A stretch of DNA of 64,000 nucleotides from Streptomonospora salina (GTDB taxonomy: Bacteria; Actinomycetota; Actinomycetes; Streptosporangiales; Streptosporangiaceae). Under the pieces are notes generated by a model. The model worked only from the letters and a program-made list of their open reading frames with translations. It had not been told where the DNA came from and did no database searches. Made by a program: the position numbers and the translations under genes. The stretch lies in contig NZ_JACHLY010000001.1 in the NCBI RefSeq assembly GCF_014204715.1, forward strand, positions 1 through 64,000, written 5' to 3'. Shown here one piece after another: positions 32,448-43,538 of the stretch; the first letter of the stretch is position 1, and each line of letters opens with the position of its first letter.

Positions 32448-32463
32448 GTTTCACGACCGTCAG
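32448..32463 (-). promoter_or_regulatory. GlnR-like box upstream of nirB
   Basis: The minus strand reads CTGAC-N6-GAAAC, close to the GlnR half-site pair GTNAC-N6-GAAAC. It lies 83 bp upstream of the nirB start, the same distance as the box before narK. Confidence 0.4.
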
Positions 32464-32620
32464 CCGTCGGTGAAGGCGGTGTTTCGTTTCCCTGTCATGG
32501 TCGGCCGCGCGCGGGTGAACGCTGTGCGCAGGCGGTTTCGCGTGCCGGTGCGGCAGGTCCGGCGTCCGCCGCCGTTGCCGACGGCGGCGGACGGGAACGC
32601 GGGCCCCGGCGCGGGGGGCG

Positions 32621-34060
32621 TCAGGTGGCCGCGACGGGACTGGTGGCGTTCCATCCCGACAGCAGCGCGTCGACGTCGCGGGTGCAGCCGCCGCAGCCGG
32701 TGGTGGCGCGCGTGGCTTCGGCGATGTCGGTGCGGGTGCGGGAGCCGTCCAGCCAGGCGGTCTCCAAATCCTGGCGGGTCACGGCGTTGCACCGGCACAC
32801 GGTGGGGTCGGCTGCGGCTTCGGCCTGAGGTTCGGCCTCGGGGGCGGGGCGTCCGGTGAGCAGTGCGAGCCGGTCGGCGGGCACCGGGGCGCCGTCGTCG
32901 TACATCTGCGCGATGTCCGAGGCCGGTTCGGCGAAGCCCAGAAGCACGGCGCCGACGATGCGCTCGCGGCGCACCGAGAGCTTGGCGTAGCGGCCGCCGT
33001 GCGGGTCGGCGATGGTGACGGTTTCGGCGGTGTCGTCGGCCTCGGCCTCGCCCATCGCGGTCAGCTCGATACCCGCGGCCTTGAGCCGGGTGACGGGGCG
33101 GGCGCCGCTGTAGCGCGCCTCGGGGCGGGTTCCGGTGAGCCGGTCGGCCAGCACCGCGGCCTGCTCCCATCCGGGCTGGACGAGGCCGGCGCCGCCGCCG
33201 CGGTGCTGGGCGCAGTCGCCGGCGGCGTGCACACGGGGGTCGGCGGTGGCCAGCGTGTCGTCGACGCAGACGCCGTGTTCGGTCTCGATGCCGGCGTCGG
33301 CGGCGAGTTCGGTGTTGCCTTCGACGCCGGCGGTGACCACCAGCGCGTCGCCGGCCAGGACGCGGCCGTCGTCGAGTTCCAGCCCGGTGCCGGGGATCCA
33401 GCGGGCCGCCACCCGCCAGGAGTGCACGGACATGCCCAGTGCGCTGTACTGCTCGGCGAGGATCCGGGCGGCGGGCCGGTCGATCTGGCGGCGCATGATC
33501 CAGGGCGAGGACTCCACCAGGGACACCCGCATGCCGCGCCGGGCGAGGGCGCGGGCGGCCTCCAGCCCCAGCACTCCGCCGCCGAGCACGACGACGGGCC
33601 CGCCGGGGCGGGCGAGGGCGTCCAGGCGGCGGCAGTCGGCGGCGTCGCGCAGAGCGGTGACGCCTGGCGCGGGCGCGCCGTCGGAGGCGGCCAGTCCGGG
33701 GATGGGCGGGAAGGCGGCGCGGGCTCCGGTGGCCAGAACCAGGTCGTCGTAGTCCAAGTGGGTGCCGTCGTCGAGGGTGACCCGGCGGCGGGCGGTGTCC
33801 AGGCCACGGGCGGCGGCGCCGGTGCGCACGGCCACCGACGGCACCTGGGGCACGGGCAGGCGGATGTCGTCGGGCGTGTAGTCGCCGGCGAGCACCCCGG
33901 GCAGCAGGACCCGGTTGTAGGCGGGTTCGTCTTCGGCGCCCACGACGGTGACGCCGACGCGGTCGCCTGCGGGGTCGCGCCGGGCGACCTCTTCGGCGAA
34001 GCGGGCGCCGACCATGCCGTTGCCGATCACCACGATGCGGCGTGCAGGGTGTTGGGCCAT
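32621..34060 (-). CDS. FAD/[2Fe-2S] electron-transfer protein for nitrate reductase
   Basis: 479 residues. It has an FAD/NAD-linked oxidoreductase fold (RIVVIGNGMVGARFAEEV; LVLATGARAAFPP; VVVLGGGVLGLEAARAL; VHAAGDCAQ), like the N-terminal half of NirB. A C-terminal BFD-type domain (TVCRCNAVTRQDLETAW and TTGCGGC) binds [2Fe-2S]. Such NasB-like proteins pass electrons from NAD(P)H to the molybdopterin nitrate reductase encoded just upstream. The ATG at 34060 follows a 89-bp gap after the reductase gene. Confidence 0.85.
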   Translation of the reverse strand: MAQHPARRIVVIGNGMVGARFAEEVARRDPAGDRVGVTVVGAEDEPAYNRVLLPGVLAGDYTPDDIRLPVPQVPSVAVRTGAAARGLDTARRRVTLDDGTHLDYDDLVLATGARAAFPPIPGLAASDGAPAPGVTALRDAADCRRLDALARPGGPVVVLGGGVLGLEAARALARRGMRVSLVESSPWIMRRQIDRPAARILAEQYSALGMSVHSWRVAARWIPGTGLELDDGRVLAGDALVVTAGVEGNTELAADAGIETEHGVCVDDTLATADPRVHAAGDCAQHRGGGAGLVQPGWEQAAVLADRLTGTRPEARYSGARPVTRLKAAGIELTAMGEAEADDTAETVTIADPHGGRYAKLSVRRERIVGAVLLGFAEPASDIAQMYDDGAPVPADRLALLTGRPAPEAEPQAEAAADPTVCRCNAVTRQDLETAWLDGSRTRTDIAEATRATTGCGGCTRDVDALLSGWNATSPVAAT

Positions 34061-34149
34061 GGTGTGTGGGTGCCGGAGCCGGCGCGGATGCGCGGGCGGC
34101 ACCGCCTCCCTTCGTCAGCCTGGGGTCGGGGCGGGTGCGCGCGGCGGCC

Positions 34150-36251
<2,102 letters not shown>

Positions 36252-36255
<4 letters not shown>

Positions 36256-37646
36256 GAGGCGGCCACCGATTCGTCGTGGGATGCGGCCGCGGCCGCGCCG
36301 GGGCGGGCTGCGGGGCGCCGGAGGTAGAAGCGGCGGGTCACCGCCATACAGGCCAGGTAGAACGCCAGGAAGGCGGCGTAGGCGGGGATCGCGGTGTCGA
36401 AACTCATGAAGGACTGGCGGAACACGAGGTTGATGCCGACTCCGCCCAGGGCGCCGGCCGCCCCTACCAGGCCCAGCACCGCCCCGGAGATGCGCTTGTT
36501 GCGGGCGTAGGCCTGTTCGGCGGGGACGCCGGCGGCGATCTCGTTCTCGGCTTCGGCCGCGTAGACGGCCGGGATCATCTTGTAGGTGGATCCGTTGCCG
36601 ATGCCGGTGAGCAGGAACAGGGCGATGAATCCGGTGGTGAACAGGGCGAGCGAGCCCAGCAGGGAGGCCGCCACGATCACGGCGGTGCCCGCCGCCATGG
36701 CGGCGAAGCCGATCAGCGTGACGCGGGCGCCGCCGAAGCGGTCGGCGAGCCGACCCCCCACGGGGCGGACGAGCGATCCCAGCAGGGGGCCGAGGAAGGT
36801 CACCGCGGCGGCCTCCATCGGGGTGCGGTCGAATTGGTTCTGCAGCAGCAGCCCGAAGGCGAAGGAGAACCCGATGAAGGAGCCGAAGGTGCCGATGTAG
36901 AGGAAGGAGAGGATCCAGAAGTGGCGGTCCTTGGCGGCGGCGATCTGGGCGCCCGCGTCGGACCGGGCGCCGGTGAGGTTGTCCATGCGGGTGGCGGCCA
37001 CGACGGCGGCCGCCAGCAGCAGGGGGATGTAGAGCACCGCCAGCAGGTAGCCCTGGGCGGCGCCGAAGGCGGCGATGACGCCCAGGCCGGCGAGTTGGGC
37101 GGTGGCGACGCCGATGTTGCCGCCGCCGGCGTTGAGGCCCAGCGCCCAGCCCTTGCTGCGCTCGGGGAAGAAGGAGTTGATGTTGGCCATGGACGAGGAG
37201 AAGTTGCCGCCGCCCAGCCCGGCGGTGGCCGCCAGCAGCAACAGCAGCCAGAAGGGGGTGTCGGGGCGCTGGATGAGCACGGCGGCCAGGCCGGTGGGCA
37301 CCAGCAGCGCGCACGCCGAGATCAGTGTCCAGTTGCGGCCGCCGAACTTGGGCACCGCCAGGGTGTAGGGCACCCGCAGGACGGCCCCGACCAGCGAGAC
37401 CGCAGAGACGAGCAGGAACTTCTGCGCGGGCGTGTAGTCGAATCCGGCCTCGGGCGTCATGAACAGGGTCAGTACCGACCACAGGCTCCACACCGAGAAT
37501 CCGATGTGCTCGGCGAAGATGGAGGCCCACAGGTTGCGGTTGGCGACACGGCGGCCCGTGGCGTTCCAGAACGCGGCGTTTTCGGGTTCCCAGTGGGTGA
37601 TCCACCGTCCGCGGGTGCGGGACGGTGCGCTACTCGGTGCGGTCAC
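36252..37646 (-). CDS. narK: Nitrate/nitrite MFS transporter
   Basis: 464 residues, 12 membrane helices. The nitrate-signature blocks are present: GLGGGNFSSSMANINSFFPERSKGWALGLNAGGGNIG in the first half and GNGSTYKMIPAVY in the second; RVPYTLAVPKFGGRNW and RPVGGRLADRFGGARV carry MFS motif A-like loops with the substrate Arg. An extended N-terminus (WEPENAAFWNATGRRVANRNL) is typical of the actinobacterial NarK2-like branch. The GTG at 37646 has GAGGAAGG upstream. It is first gene of the assimilation block and is preceded by a GlnR-like box and a TACCGT -10. Confidence 0.92.
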
Positions 37647-37691
37647 GTCCGGGCCTTCCTCGGTCGACGACGGGGGCGCGCATCGTGACCG

Positions 37692-37697
37692 ACGGTA
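37692..37697 (-). promoter_or_regulatory. Possible narK -10 (TACCGT)
   Basis: On the minus strand TACCGT lies 45 bp before the narK start. The GlnR-like box begins about 31 bp further upstream, a suitable distance for an activator. Confidence 0.35.
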
Positions 37698-37728
37698 GGC
37701 AGTCGGAGTTGCCTGGACGTGTCCTGTC

Positions 37729-37744
37729 GTAACACCCGGGAAAC
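37729..37744 (+). promoter_or_regulatory. GlnR box GTAAC-N6-GAAAC upstream of narK
   Basis: This is an exact match to the half-site pair of the actinobacterial nitrogen regulator GlnR. It is read on the plus strand, i.e. opposite to narK. It lies 83 bp upstream of the narK start. Confidence 0.6.
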
Positions 37745-37825
37745 GGAGCGCTCACCTTGGTCGGGTGGGGTCAGTGAAGGGGTGCGCCGGCGGGTGCGGG
37801 GCGAGTGGATCCGCCGATGAGCGGC

Positions 37826-37841
37826 CTTTACGTTGTAGATT
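37826..37841. repeat. 16-bp motif shared with 17085-17100
   Basis: CTTTACGTTGTAGATT, two mismatches from the other copy, in the gap between narK and the metal ABC transporter. Function unknown. Confidence 0.35.
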
Positions 37842-37925
37842 TCTTTTAGGGTGCGGGCGGTGTGCGATGCGTCTCGTGCCCCGGCGCCGACGCGCCGGGA
37901 CACGAGGGGGCGGAGTCCCCGGCGC

Positions 37926-38789
37926 TCAGCCCGCCGGGGCGGCCCTGCGGCGCAGGCGGCGGGCCAGGACGCCGTGCTGGGGCCCCAGCAGGTAGGCCAG
38001 CCCGAAGCAGCACGCCTGGGCGAGGACGACAGTGCCGCCGGTGGCGACGTCGGCGTAGAAGCTGACGTAGGTGCCCAGCACGGAGGCGGCGGCCGAGACC
38101 GCGGCGGCGATGAGCAGCATGCGCTCGAAGCGGTCGGTGAGCAGGTAGGCGGTCGCGCCGGGGATGACCACCATGGCCACCACCAGGATGATGCCCACCG
38201 CCTGCAGCGCGATGACCACGGTCACCGACAGCAGCGCCAGCAGCAGCGCCTCCAGGCGGCGCGGGCTCAGGCCGACGGCGTGGGCGTGCACGGGATCGAA
38301 GGCGTACAGGGTGAGGTCGCGGTGCTTGACGGCGACCACCGCCGCGACCACCGCCGCCATCGCCAGGATCTGGCCGATCTGGGAGTCGGAGACGCCGAGC
38401 ACGTTGCCGAAGAGGATGTGCATCAGGTCGGTCTCGGAGGGCACGCGCGATATCAGCACCACGCCGACGGCGAACATCGTGGTGAACACGATGCCGATCG
38501 CCGCGTCCTCCTTGACGCGCGAAGTGCGGTGGACCGTCCCGATCAGGGCGACCGAGCCCGCCCCGAAAACCAGCGCTCCCACCGCGAAGGGCAGGCCCAG
38601 CAGGTAGGACAGCACGACGCCGGGAAGCACCGCGTGGGAGACGGCGTCGCCCAGCAGCGACCAGCCGGTCAGCGTCATCCAGCACGACAGCAGGGCGCAG
38701 ACGATGCCCGCGACGACGCTCACCAGCAGCGCGCGCTGCATGAAGTCGAACTGCAGCGGCAGAGCGAACCACTCCACGATCGCGCTCAT
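37926..38789 (-). CDS. Manganese/zinc-type ABC transporter permease
   Basis: 287 residues of the ABC-3 family, with about eight hydrophobic helices. Typical blocks are CWMTLTGWSLLGDAVSHAVLPGVVLSYLLG, FTTMFAVGVVLIS, ILFGNVLG and AVGIILVVAMVVIPGATAYLL. It forms the membrane channel for Mn(II), Zn(II) or Fe(II). The ATG at 38789 overlaps the ATPase stop as ATGA. Third gene of the transporter operon; the MntR-like regulator 8 kb away is a plausible controller. Confidence 0.9.
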   Translation of the reverse strand: MSAIVEWFALPLQFDFMQRALLVSVVAGIVCALLSCWMTLTGWSLLGDAVSHAVLPGVVLSYLLGLPFAVGALVFGAGSVALIGTVHRTSRVKEDAAIGIVFTTMFAVGVVLISRVPSETDLMHILFGNVLGVSDSQIGQILAMAAVVAAVVAVKHRDLTLYAFDPVHAHAVGLSPRRLEALLLALLSVTVVIALQAVGIILVVAMVVIPGATAYLLTDRFERMLLIAAAVSAAASVLGTYVSFYADVATGGTVVLAQACCFGLAYLLGPQHGVLARRLRRRAAPAG

Positions 38790-39577
38790 CCGGGCCCTCC
38801 CCCGGTCGGCGGGACGATGCCGAAGGCCTCCATCAGCCGTTCGGGCGTAAGCACCTCGCCGGGCGGGCCGTGGGCCAGCAGCCGGCGCTGCAGCAGGGCC
38901 GCCTCGTCGCACAGCGCCCCCACCCCGACCAGGTCGTGGGTGGAGACCAGCAGGGTGTGGCCCTCGTCGCGCATGGCGGACAGCACCGCGGTGATGGTGG
39001 CTTCGGAGGCCCGGTCCACACCGGCGAAAGGCTCGTCGAGAAGGAACACGCGGGCGCCCTGGGCGATGCCGCGGGCCACGAACACCCGTTTGCGCTGGCC
39101 CCCGGACAGGGCGCCGATCCGGCGGTGGGCGAGCCCGGTCAGCCCGGTGCGCTCCAGGGCGGCGCCGACGGCCGCGCGGTCGGCCCGGCGCGGCCTGCGG
39201 GTGGGCCCCATGCGGCCGTAGCGGCCCATCATGACCACGTCGGCCACGCGCACCGGAAACGCCCAGTCGACCTGTTCGGCCTGGGGGACATAGCCCACCA
39301 GACCGCGCTTGCGCGCGGCGGCGGGGCCGGCGCCCAGGATCGCTACGCCGCCGGTGTCGGCGGCGGTCAGGCCCATGATGGCGGTCAGCAGGCTGGATTT
39401 TCCCGAACCGTTGGCACCCAGCAGGCCGCAGATGCGGCCCGGTCCCACGCTCAGGCTGACGTCTTCGAGGGCGCAGACGTCGCCGTAGCGCACGGTCAGC
39501 TGCGCGACGTCGAGGGCCGGCGCCGCGTCCGCGGCGTCCGGCCGCCCCGCGGCCGGGGTGGTTTCGGTGGCGCTCAC
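38786..39577 (-). CDS. Manganese/zinc-type ABC transporter ATPase
   Basis: 263 residues. Walker A is LLGANGSGKSSLLTAI (near residue 55), the signature is LSGGQRKRVFVARG, Walker B is VFLLDEPFAGVD, and the switch His is in LLVSTHDL. The Q-loop is VPQAEQVDWAFP, typical of the Mn/Zn branch. The GTG at 39577 follows GAGGAGGACGC and overlaps the lipoprotein stop as GTGA, so all three genes are coupled. Confidence 0.92.
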   Translation of the reverse strand: MSATETTPAAGRPDAADAAPALDVAQLTVRYGDVCALEDVSLSVGPGRICGLLGANGSGKSSLLTAIMGLTAADTGGVAILGAGPAAARKRGLVGYVPQAEQVDWAFPVRVADVVMMGRYGRMGPTRRPRRADRAAVGAALERTGLTGLAHRRIGALSGGQRKRVFVARGIAQGARVFLLDEPFAGVDRASEATITAVLSAMRDEGHTLLVSTHDLVGVGALCDEAALLQRRLLAHGPPGEVLTPERLMEAFGIVPPTGGGPG

Positions 39578-40518
39578 GCGTCCTCCTCGCGGGTGAGTCC
39601 GGCGGCGACGGCTTCGGCGTCGTAGCGCAGCAGGTCCAGGTAGGTGGGCACGGGCCCGTCCGGCGGCGACAGGGAGTCGACGTAGAGGTCGGGGCCCAGC
39701 TCGGCACCGGTCTCGTCGGCGACCTGCTGCTGGATGCCGCTGTCGACGGTGGTCTCGCAGAAGACGGTGGCGACGCCGTTGGACCGTACGAACCGCACCA
39801 CCGAGGCGACCCGGCCGGGGGTGGCTTCGGTGTCGGAGTTGACCGGCCACAGGTAGCGCTCGGCCAGTCCGGCGTCGCGGGCCAGATAGGGGAAGGCCCC
39901 TTCGCAGGTGACCAGGGCGCGCTGGGGCGGGTCGACACCGGCGAGGCGGTCCCGCAGGTCCTCGCCGATGGCGCGGATGCGCTGTTTGTAGTCCGCGGCC
40001 CCGGCGGCGTAGGTCCGGGCGCCGGCGGGATCGAGAGCGGTGAGGGCGGCGGCGATGTTGTCGACGTAGACCAGGGCGTTGTCCGGCGACATCCAGGCGT
40101 GGGGGTTGGGCTCGCCCGCGTGGCCGCCCGAGACGACGGGCACGGTCTCCACGCCGTCGGCCAGGACGGCGGTGGGCGCGTCGACGGGGTCGGTGAACCG
40201 GGTGAACCACGCTTCCAGGCCCAGTCCGTTGTGCAGCACGAGGTCGGCGCCGCGGCCCCGCAAGAGGTCCTCGGGGGTGGGTTCGTAGGAGTGGATCTCG
40301 GCGCCGGGGCGGGTGACGGACTCGACGTCGACCCGGTCGCCGGCGACGTTGCGGACCATGTCGGCGAGCACGGTGAAGGTGGTCAGCACGGTGAGGCGGC
40401 CGTCGTCGGGGTCGGGTTCGGCCCCGGCCGGCGTGCAGGCGGCCGCGCACACCAGGGCCGCGGCGGCCGCCGCCACACGGGTTGAAGCGAGGCGATCTCC
40501 TATGTTTGGCACGCCCAA
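39574..40518 (-). CDS. Metal-binding lipoprotein of the Mn/Zn ABC transporter
   Basis: 314 residues of the cluster-9 (TroA/MntA/ZnuA) family. The signal segment VAAAAAALVCAAAC ends at a probable lipid-anchored Cys. The metal ligands fit the family: His in GAEIHSYEPTPEDL, His in NPHAWMSP, Glu in CEGAFPYLARDAGL and Asp in VYVDSLSPP. There is no long His-rich loop of the kind seen in many zinc-specific ZnuA proteins. The start is uncertain: TTG 40518 or GTG 40512, both overlapping an inverted repeat that may be the operator. Confidence 0.85.
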   Translation of the reverse strand: MGVPNIGDRLASTRVAAAAAALVCAAACTPAGAEPDPDDGRLTVLTTFTVLADMVRNVAGDRVDVESVTRPGAEIHSYEPTPEDLLRGRGADLVLHNGLGLEAWFTRFTDPVDAPTAVLADGVETVPVVSGGHAGEPNPHAWMSPDNALVYVDNIAAALTALDPAGARTYAAGAADYKQRIRAIGEDLRDRLAGVDPPQRALVTCEGAFPYLARDAGLAERYLWPVNSDTEATPGRVASVVRFVRSNGVATVFCETTVDSGIQQQVADETGAELGPDLYVDSLSPPDGPVPTYLDLLRYDAEAVAAGLTREEDA

Positions 40519-40519
40519 C
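40504..40519. promoter_or_regulatory. Inverted repeat at the metal transporter start
   Basis: GTTTGGC-N2-GCCCAAC has 6 of 7 paired positions symmetric. It overlaps the proposed start of the lipoprotein gene. It could be a site for the MntR-like protein at 46.3 kb, although no matching box is obvious elsewhere. Confidence 0.4.
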
Positions 40520-40563
40520 TACTACCACAGGCGCGGCGCATCCACACCCGTCCGCCCCGCATA

Positions 40564-40617
40564 CGCATACCCGCGCCCCGCCGGCGAGTGCGGTCGCCGG
40601 CGGGGCGCGGGTATGCG
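40564..40617 (-). terminator. Very strong hairpin, 24-bp perfect stem
   Basis: The arms 40564-40587 and 40594-40617 are perfect complements around a 6-base loop. It begins 13 bp after the stop of the siderophore lipoprotein gene and lies just upstream of the Mn/Zn operon. It should isolate the two units. Confidence 0.75.
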
Positions 40618-40629
40618 CGGGGTGCGGCC

Positions 40630-41664
40630 TCAGGCCTCGCCTTCGGCGGCCGCGCCGAGGTCGTCGACGAAGCCGTCCATCACCCAGGGGATCGTCAGCG
40701 GGTTGGGGGTGGAGATCGCCATGGACTCCTCGGGGGCCTCATAGCCGATGTAGGAGCCGTTCTCCACGGCCGGGATCTGCTGGAAGACGGGGCTCTCCTC
40801 CAGTTCCTCGCGCTCCTGGGCGGTGTTGAACCACATCACGAGCACGTCGGCGTCGATCCGGTCGGCGTTCTCCTGGCTGAGGGTGCCGTAGAACTGGCCG
40901 TCCTCGACGGGCAGGTCCTCGACGAAGCCGGCCGGGGAGAATCCGAGCTGGCCCATGATCCTGGGGCGGGCGTCGCCTTCGATGTAGAAACCGAACTCGC
41001 CGGTGGAGGGCATGACGGTGCCGACGGCGTGGGTCGTGCCCTGGAACTCGGGGTGCTCCTGGGCCAGGCCGTCGATGTAGGCGGTCGTGTCGTCGACGAT
41101 CGTCTGGGCCTCGTCCTTCTTGCCGACGGCCTCGCCGATGGTGAGTGTCTGCTCCTGCCACCCGGTCATCCAGGGCTGGTCGAGGTAGGGGACGGTGGGG
41201 GCGACCTTGGTGAGCTGCTCGTACTCCTGCTCGGTCATGCCCGACTGCACGCCCAGAACGAGGTCGGGAGACAGTTCGGCGACCTGCTCGGCGGAGATGC
41301 CGTCGTCGGTGTTGATGAGCTCGGGCTTGTCGGCGCCCAACTCTTCGAGCTTCTCCAGGTCCCAGGGCAGGTAGCCCTCGTCGTCGCCGGCGTAGGTGGA
41401 GGCGTTCATACCGGCGGGCACGATGCCCAGTTCGAGCAGCGTGGCCTCGTCGGACCAGCCGACGGTGACGATGCGCTCGGGTTCCTGGTCGATCGTGGTC
41501 GAGCCGTGGGCGTGCTCGATGGTCACGGGGGACCAGTCGCCGCCGGAGGAGCCCGCGTCGGCCTCGGTGCCGGACGGGGCGCCGCAGCCGGCGGCGGCCA
41601 CGGCTGCCGCCGCGACCAGGGCGATGCGGGTCGAGGGGGCCGAAGCCCTCGCCAATGAAGACAT
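40630..41664 (-). CDS. Iron-siderophore ABC transporter substrate-binding lipoprotein
   Basis: 344 residues. The signal peptide ends at the lipobox AAAGC. It has a FepB/FhuD-like (PBP type III) fold: RIVTVGWSDEATLLELGIVPAGM, the helix-bridged lobes, and ISAEQVAELSPDLVLGVQ. The C-terminal lobe has ADRIDADVLVMWF. It should capture a ferric siderophore outside the cell. No permease or ATPase gene follows, so it must use a transporter encoded elsewhere. An IdeR/DmdR-type iron box lies about 70 bp upstream. The ATG at 41664 has AAAGG upstream. Confidence 0.88.
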   Translation of the reverse strand: MSSLARASAPSTRIALVAAAAVAAAGCGAPSGTEADAGSSGGDWSPVTIEHAHGSTTIDQEPERIVTVGWSDEATLLELGIVPAGMNASTYAGDDEGYLPWDLEKLEELGADKPELINTDDGISAEQVAELSPDLVLGVQSGMTEQEYEQLTKVAPTVPYLDQPWMTGWQEQTLTIGEAVGKKDEAQTIVDDTTAYIDGLAQEHPEFQGTTHAVGTVMPSTGEFGFYIEGDARPRIMGQLGFSPAGFVEDLPVEDGQFYGTLSQENADRIDADVLVMWFNTAQEREELEESPVFQQIPAVENGSYIGYEAPEESMAISTPNPLTIPWVMDGFVDDLGAAAEGEA

Positions 41665-41733
41665 AGGGGGAGCCTTTCTCGGATCAGGGTCACAACTGCC
41701 TGCTGCACACGTCCAGGGGAGGCCAGGCGAGAC

Positions 41734-41753
41734 TAGGTGAGGCTAGCCTAACC
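41734..41753. promoter_or_regulatory. IdeR/DmdR iron box
   Basis: TAGGTGAGGCTAGCCTAACC closely matches the DtxR/IdeR 19-bp consensus TTAGGTTAGGCTAACCTAA, with the perfect core AGGCTAGCCT. It precedes the siderophore lipoprotein gene, so that gene should be repressed when iron is plentiful. Confidence 0.8.
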
Positions 41754-41912
41754 CACATTTCCCCTGGCGTGTCACCCCGGGGATCCCCCTGTCGCATCCG
41801 AACCGCCCGCACCTTCGACCGGCCGCCACGGCGGTCGCCGGACACGCGGGGATGGCCGCAGGCGGCCACCCCCGCCGGCACGTCGGCCCCCGCACCCGCT
41901 TCCGGTGTGGCG

Positions 41913-41918
41913 TACTCT
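41913..41918 (+). promoter_or_regulatory. -10 element TACTCT before the MHYT gene
   Basis: It lies 49 bp upstream of ATG 41968. The implied 5' leader contains CCGGAAG as the ribosome-binding site. Confidence 0.4.
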
Positions 41919-41967
41919 GCACACGTAAGCCACAAAACGGACAAAACCCTTATCCCGGAAGTCCTCG

Positions 41968-42765
41968 ATGATCGAACACTTCGCCTACGGGTGGACGACG
42001 CCCGTGATCGCCTGCGCGGTCTCCTTCCTCGGCTCGCTCATCGGTCTGCAAGCGGCGGGGCGGGCTCGGTACAGCCAGGGCCGGGTCCGCACCGGGTGGC
42101 TGGTGCTGGCCGCCTTCACTCTGGGTACCGCGGCGATCTGGGCGATGCACTTCATCGCGATGCTGGGGTTCTCGGTCGAGTCGGCCACCCTGCGCTACGA
42201 CGTGCCGCTGACCGTCCTCAGCGGACTGCTGGCCGTGGCCGTCGTGGGGGTGGGGCTGTTCTGGAGCATGATGTGGCGACCCGGTTGGACTGCCGTACTG
42301 GGCGGCGGGATCATCATGGGCCTGGGCGTGGTGACGATGCACTACATGGGAATGGCCTCCATCCGGATGCAGGGCGAGATGCACCACGACCCCCGCTACA
42401 CGGCCACCGCCGCGGCCGTGGCCCTGGTGGCCTCGACCCTGGCCCTGCTGTTCGCGCTGCGCCTGCGCGGCCTGCTCGCCATCGTGCTCGCCTCACTGGT
42501 CATGGCCGCCGCGGTGGCGACGATGCACTACACTGCCATGTTCGGCATGAGCGTGACCGCAGCGCCCGAATCCCCGCTCGACACCCCGGTCACCGGCGCC
42601 ACCATGATGGACTTCTTCATGCCGATGTTCGTGGGACTGGGCCTGCTGCTGATGATCATCTCGCTGATCCTGCTGCTCTCCCCCGCCGAGAACCGCACGG
42701 ATCCGGCCACGGACCGCGCCCCCGCGCACACGGCCGACCCCTCGGTGTTCACCCGCAGGCCGTGA
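41968..42765 (+). CDS. MHYT-domain integral membrane sensor
   Basis: 265 residues, about seven membrane helices. Three copies of the signature are seen: AMHFIAM (near residue 57), TMHYMGMASIRM (near 117) and TMHYTAMFGMSV (near 187). The conserved Met, His and Cys/Tyr residues at helix ends are proposed in the literature to bind copper and sense O2, CO or NO. There is no GGDEF/EAL output domain; the C-terminus is a short hydrophilic tail. The gene overlaps the next by GTGA, so it is coupled to an FhuF-like reductase. Confidence 0.88.
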   Translation: MIEHFAYGWTTPVIACAVSFLGSLIGLQAAGRARYSQGRVRTGWLVLAAFTLGTAAIWAMHFIAMLGFSVESATLRYDVPLTVLSGLLAVAVVGVGLFWSMMWRPGWTAVLGGGIIMGLGVVTMHYMGMASIRMQGEMHHDPRYTATAAAVALVASTLALLFALRLRGLLAIVLASLVMAAAVATMHYTAMFGMSVTAAPESPLDTPVTGATMMDFFMPMFVGLGLLLMIISLILLLSPAENRTDPATDRAPAHTADPSVFTRRP

Positions 42766-43523
42766 CCGTCGATCCCGCGCTGCGCACGGCTCTCGCCGAC
42801 GCCGCCACGGTCAACGCCTTCTTCGCCGTGGACACCGCATCCGGCCCCGGCGCCGGGTACCCGGTGTCCGACCTGCGGCGCGCCGATCTGCTCGACGCCG
42901 AAGTCGCGGCCGTGCGCTCCGGACTCGCCGCCGCGGCCGGGATCCCGGCAGGGGCCGTCGAGCTGCGTGCGGCGGCCTCTGCGGCCTACCAGGGACTGGC
43001 CGCACGGCTCATGGCTCCCCAGACGGCCGCGGCGCTGTGCCACGGAATCGCCGCCCCTCCCGAGACGCTGCGCTGGCGCATGGCACGAGGCCGGCTGTAC
43101 CCGGCGCTGGGCGGCGGCGCGGGGGCCGCTGCGGCAGCCGGCCGCCCCCGCGCCGAGGCGGCCGCCGACCTCCTCGCCGAGCACGTGGTGGCCGCCGTAC
43201 TCGTGCCCGCGGCCCAGGCGCTTCGCGCGCGGATCCGCCTGGCGCCGCGGCTGCTCTACGGCAACGCGGCCTCGGCGCTGGCCGGGGCCGCGGCGGCGCT
43301 GGCCGCAGCCCGCCCCGGGCACGCCGACGACGCGTTCACGCTGGTGCGCCTGCTGCTGCAGCGGCCGCCGCTGCGCGGCCTGGGCGCCTATTCCCCCTCC
43401 CCCGCCGGGCCCGGCGAAGGGCCGCCGGTGTTCGCCCGCACGACGTGCTGCCTGTACTACCGCGTCCCCGGCGGGGGAGTCTGCGGGGACTGCCCGATAC
43501 CCGCCCGCGCCCGCCGGGGCTGA
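42762..43523 (+). CDS. FhuF-like ferric-siderophore reductase
   Basis: 253 residues. The C-terminal cysteine block CC-x10-C-x2-C (TTCCLYYRVPGGGVCGDCPI) is the FhuF [2Fe-2S] signature. The N-terminal region is Ala-rich and helical, with conserved-looking LRAAASAAYQGLAARLM and RLLYGNAASALAGAA. FhuF proteins reduce ferric siderophores in the cytoplasm to release iron. The start GTG 42762 overlaps the MHYT stop. The siderophore-binding lipoprotein is divergent upstream with an iron box between, supporting a role in iron uptake. Confidence 0.85.
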   Translation: MTVDPALRTALADAATVNAFFAVDTASGPGAGYPVSDLRRADLLDAEVAAVRSGLAAAAGIPAGAVELRAAASAAYQGLAARLMAPQTAAALCHGIAAPPETLRWRMARGRLYPALGGGAGAAAAAGRPRAEAAADLLAEHVVAAVLVPAAQALRARIRLAPRLLYGNAASALAGAAAALAAARPGHADDAFTLVRLLLQRPPLRGLGAYSPSPAGPGEGPPVFARTTCCLYYRVPGGGVCGDCPIPARARRG

Positions 43524-43538
43524 ACGGCCGCGGGCCGG

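Noticed and set aside
37926-41664. One combined metal-uptake operon
   Set aside because: A 24-bp hairpin separates the siderophore lipoprotein gene from the Mn/Zn genes, and each has its own upstream control region.
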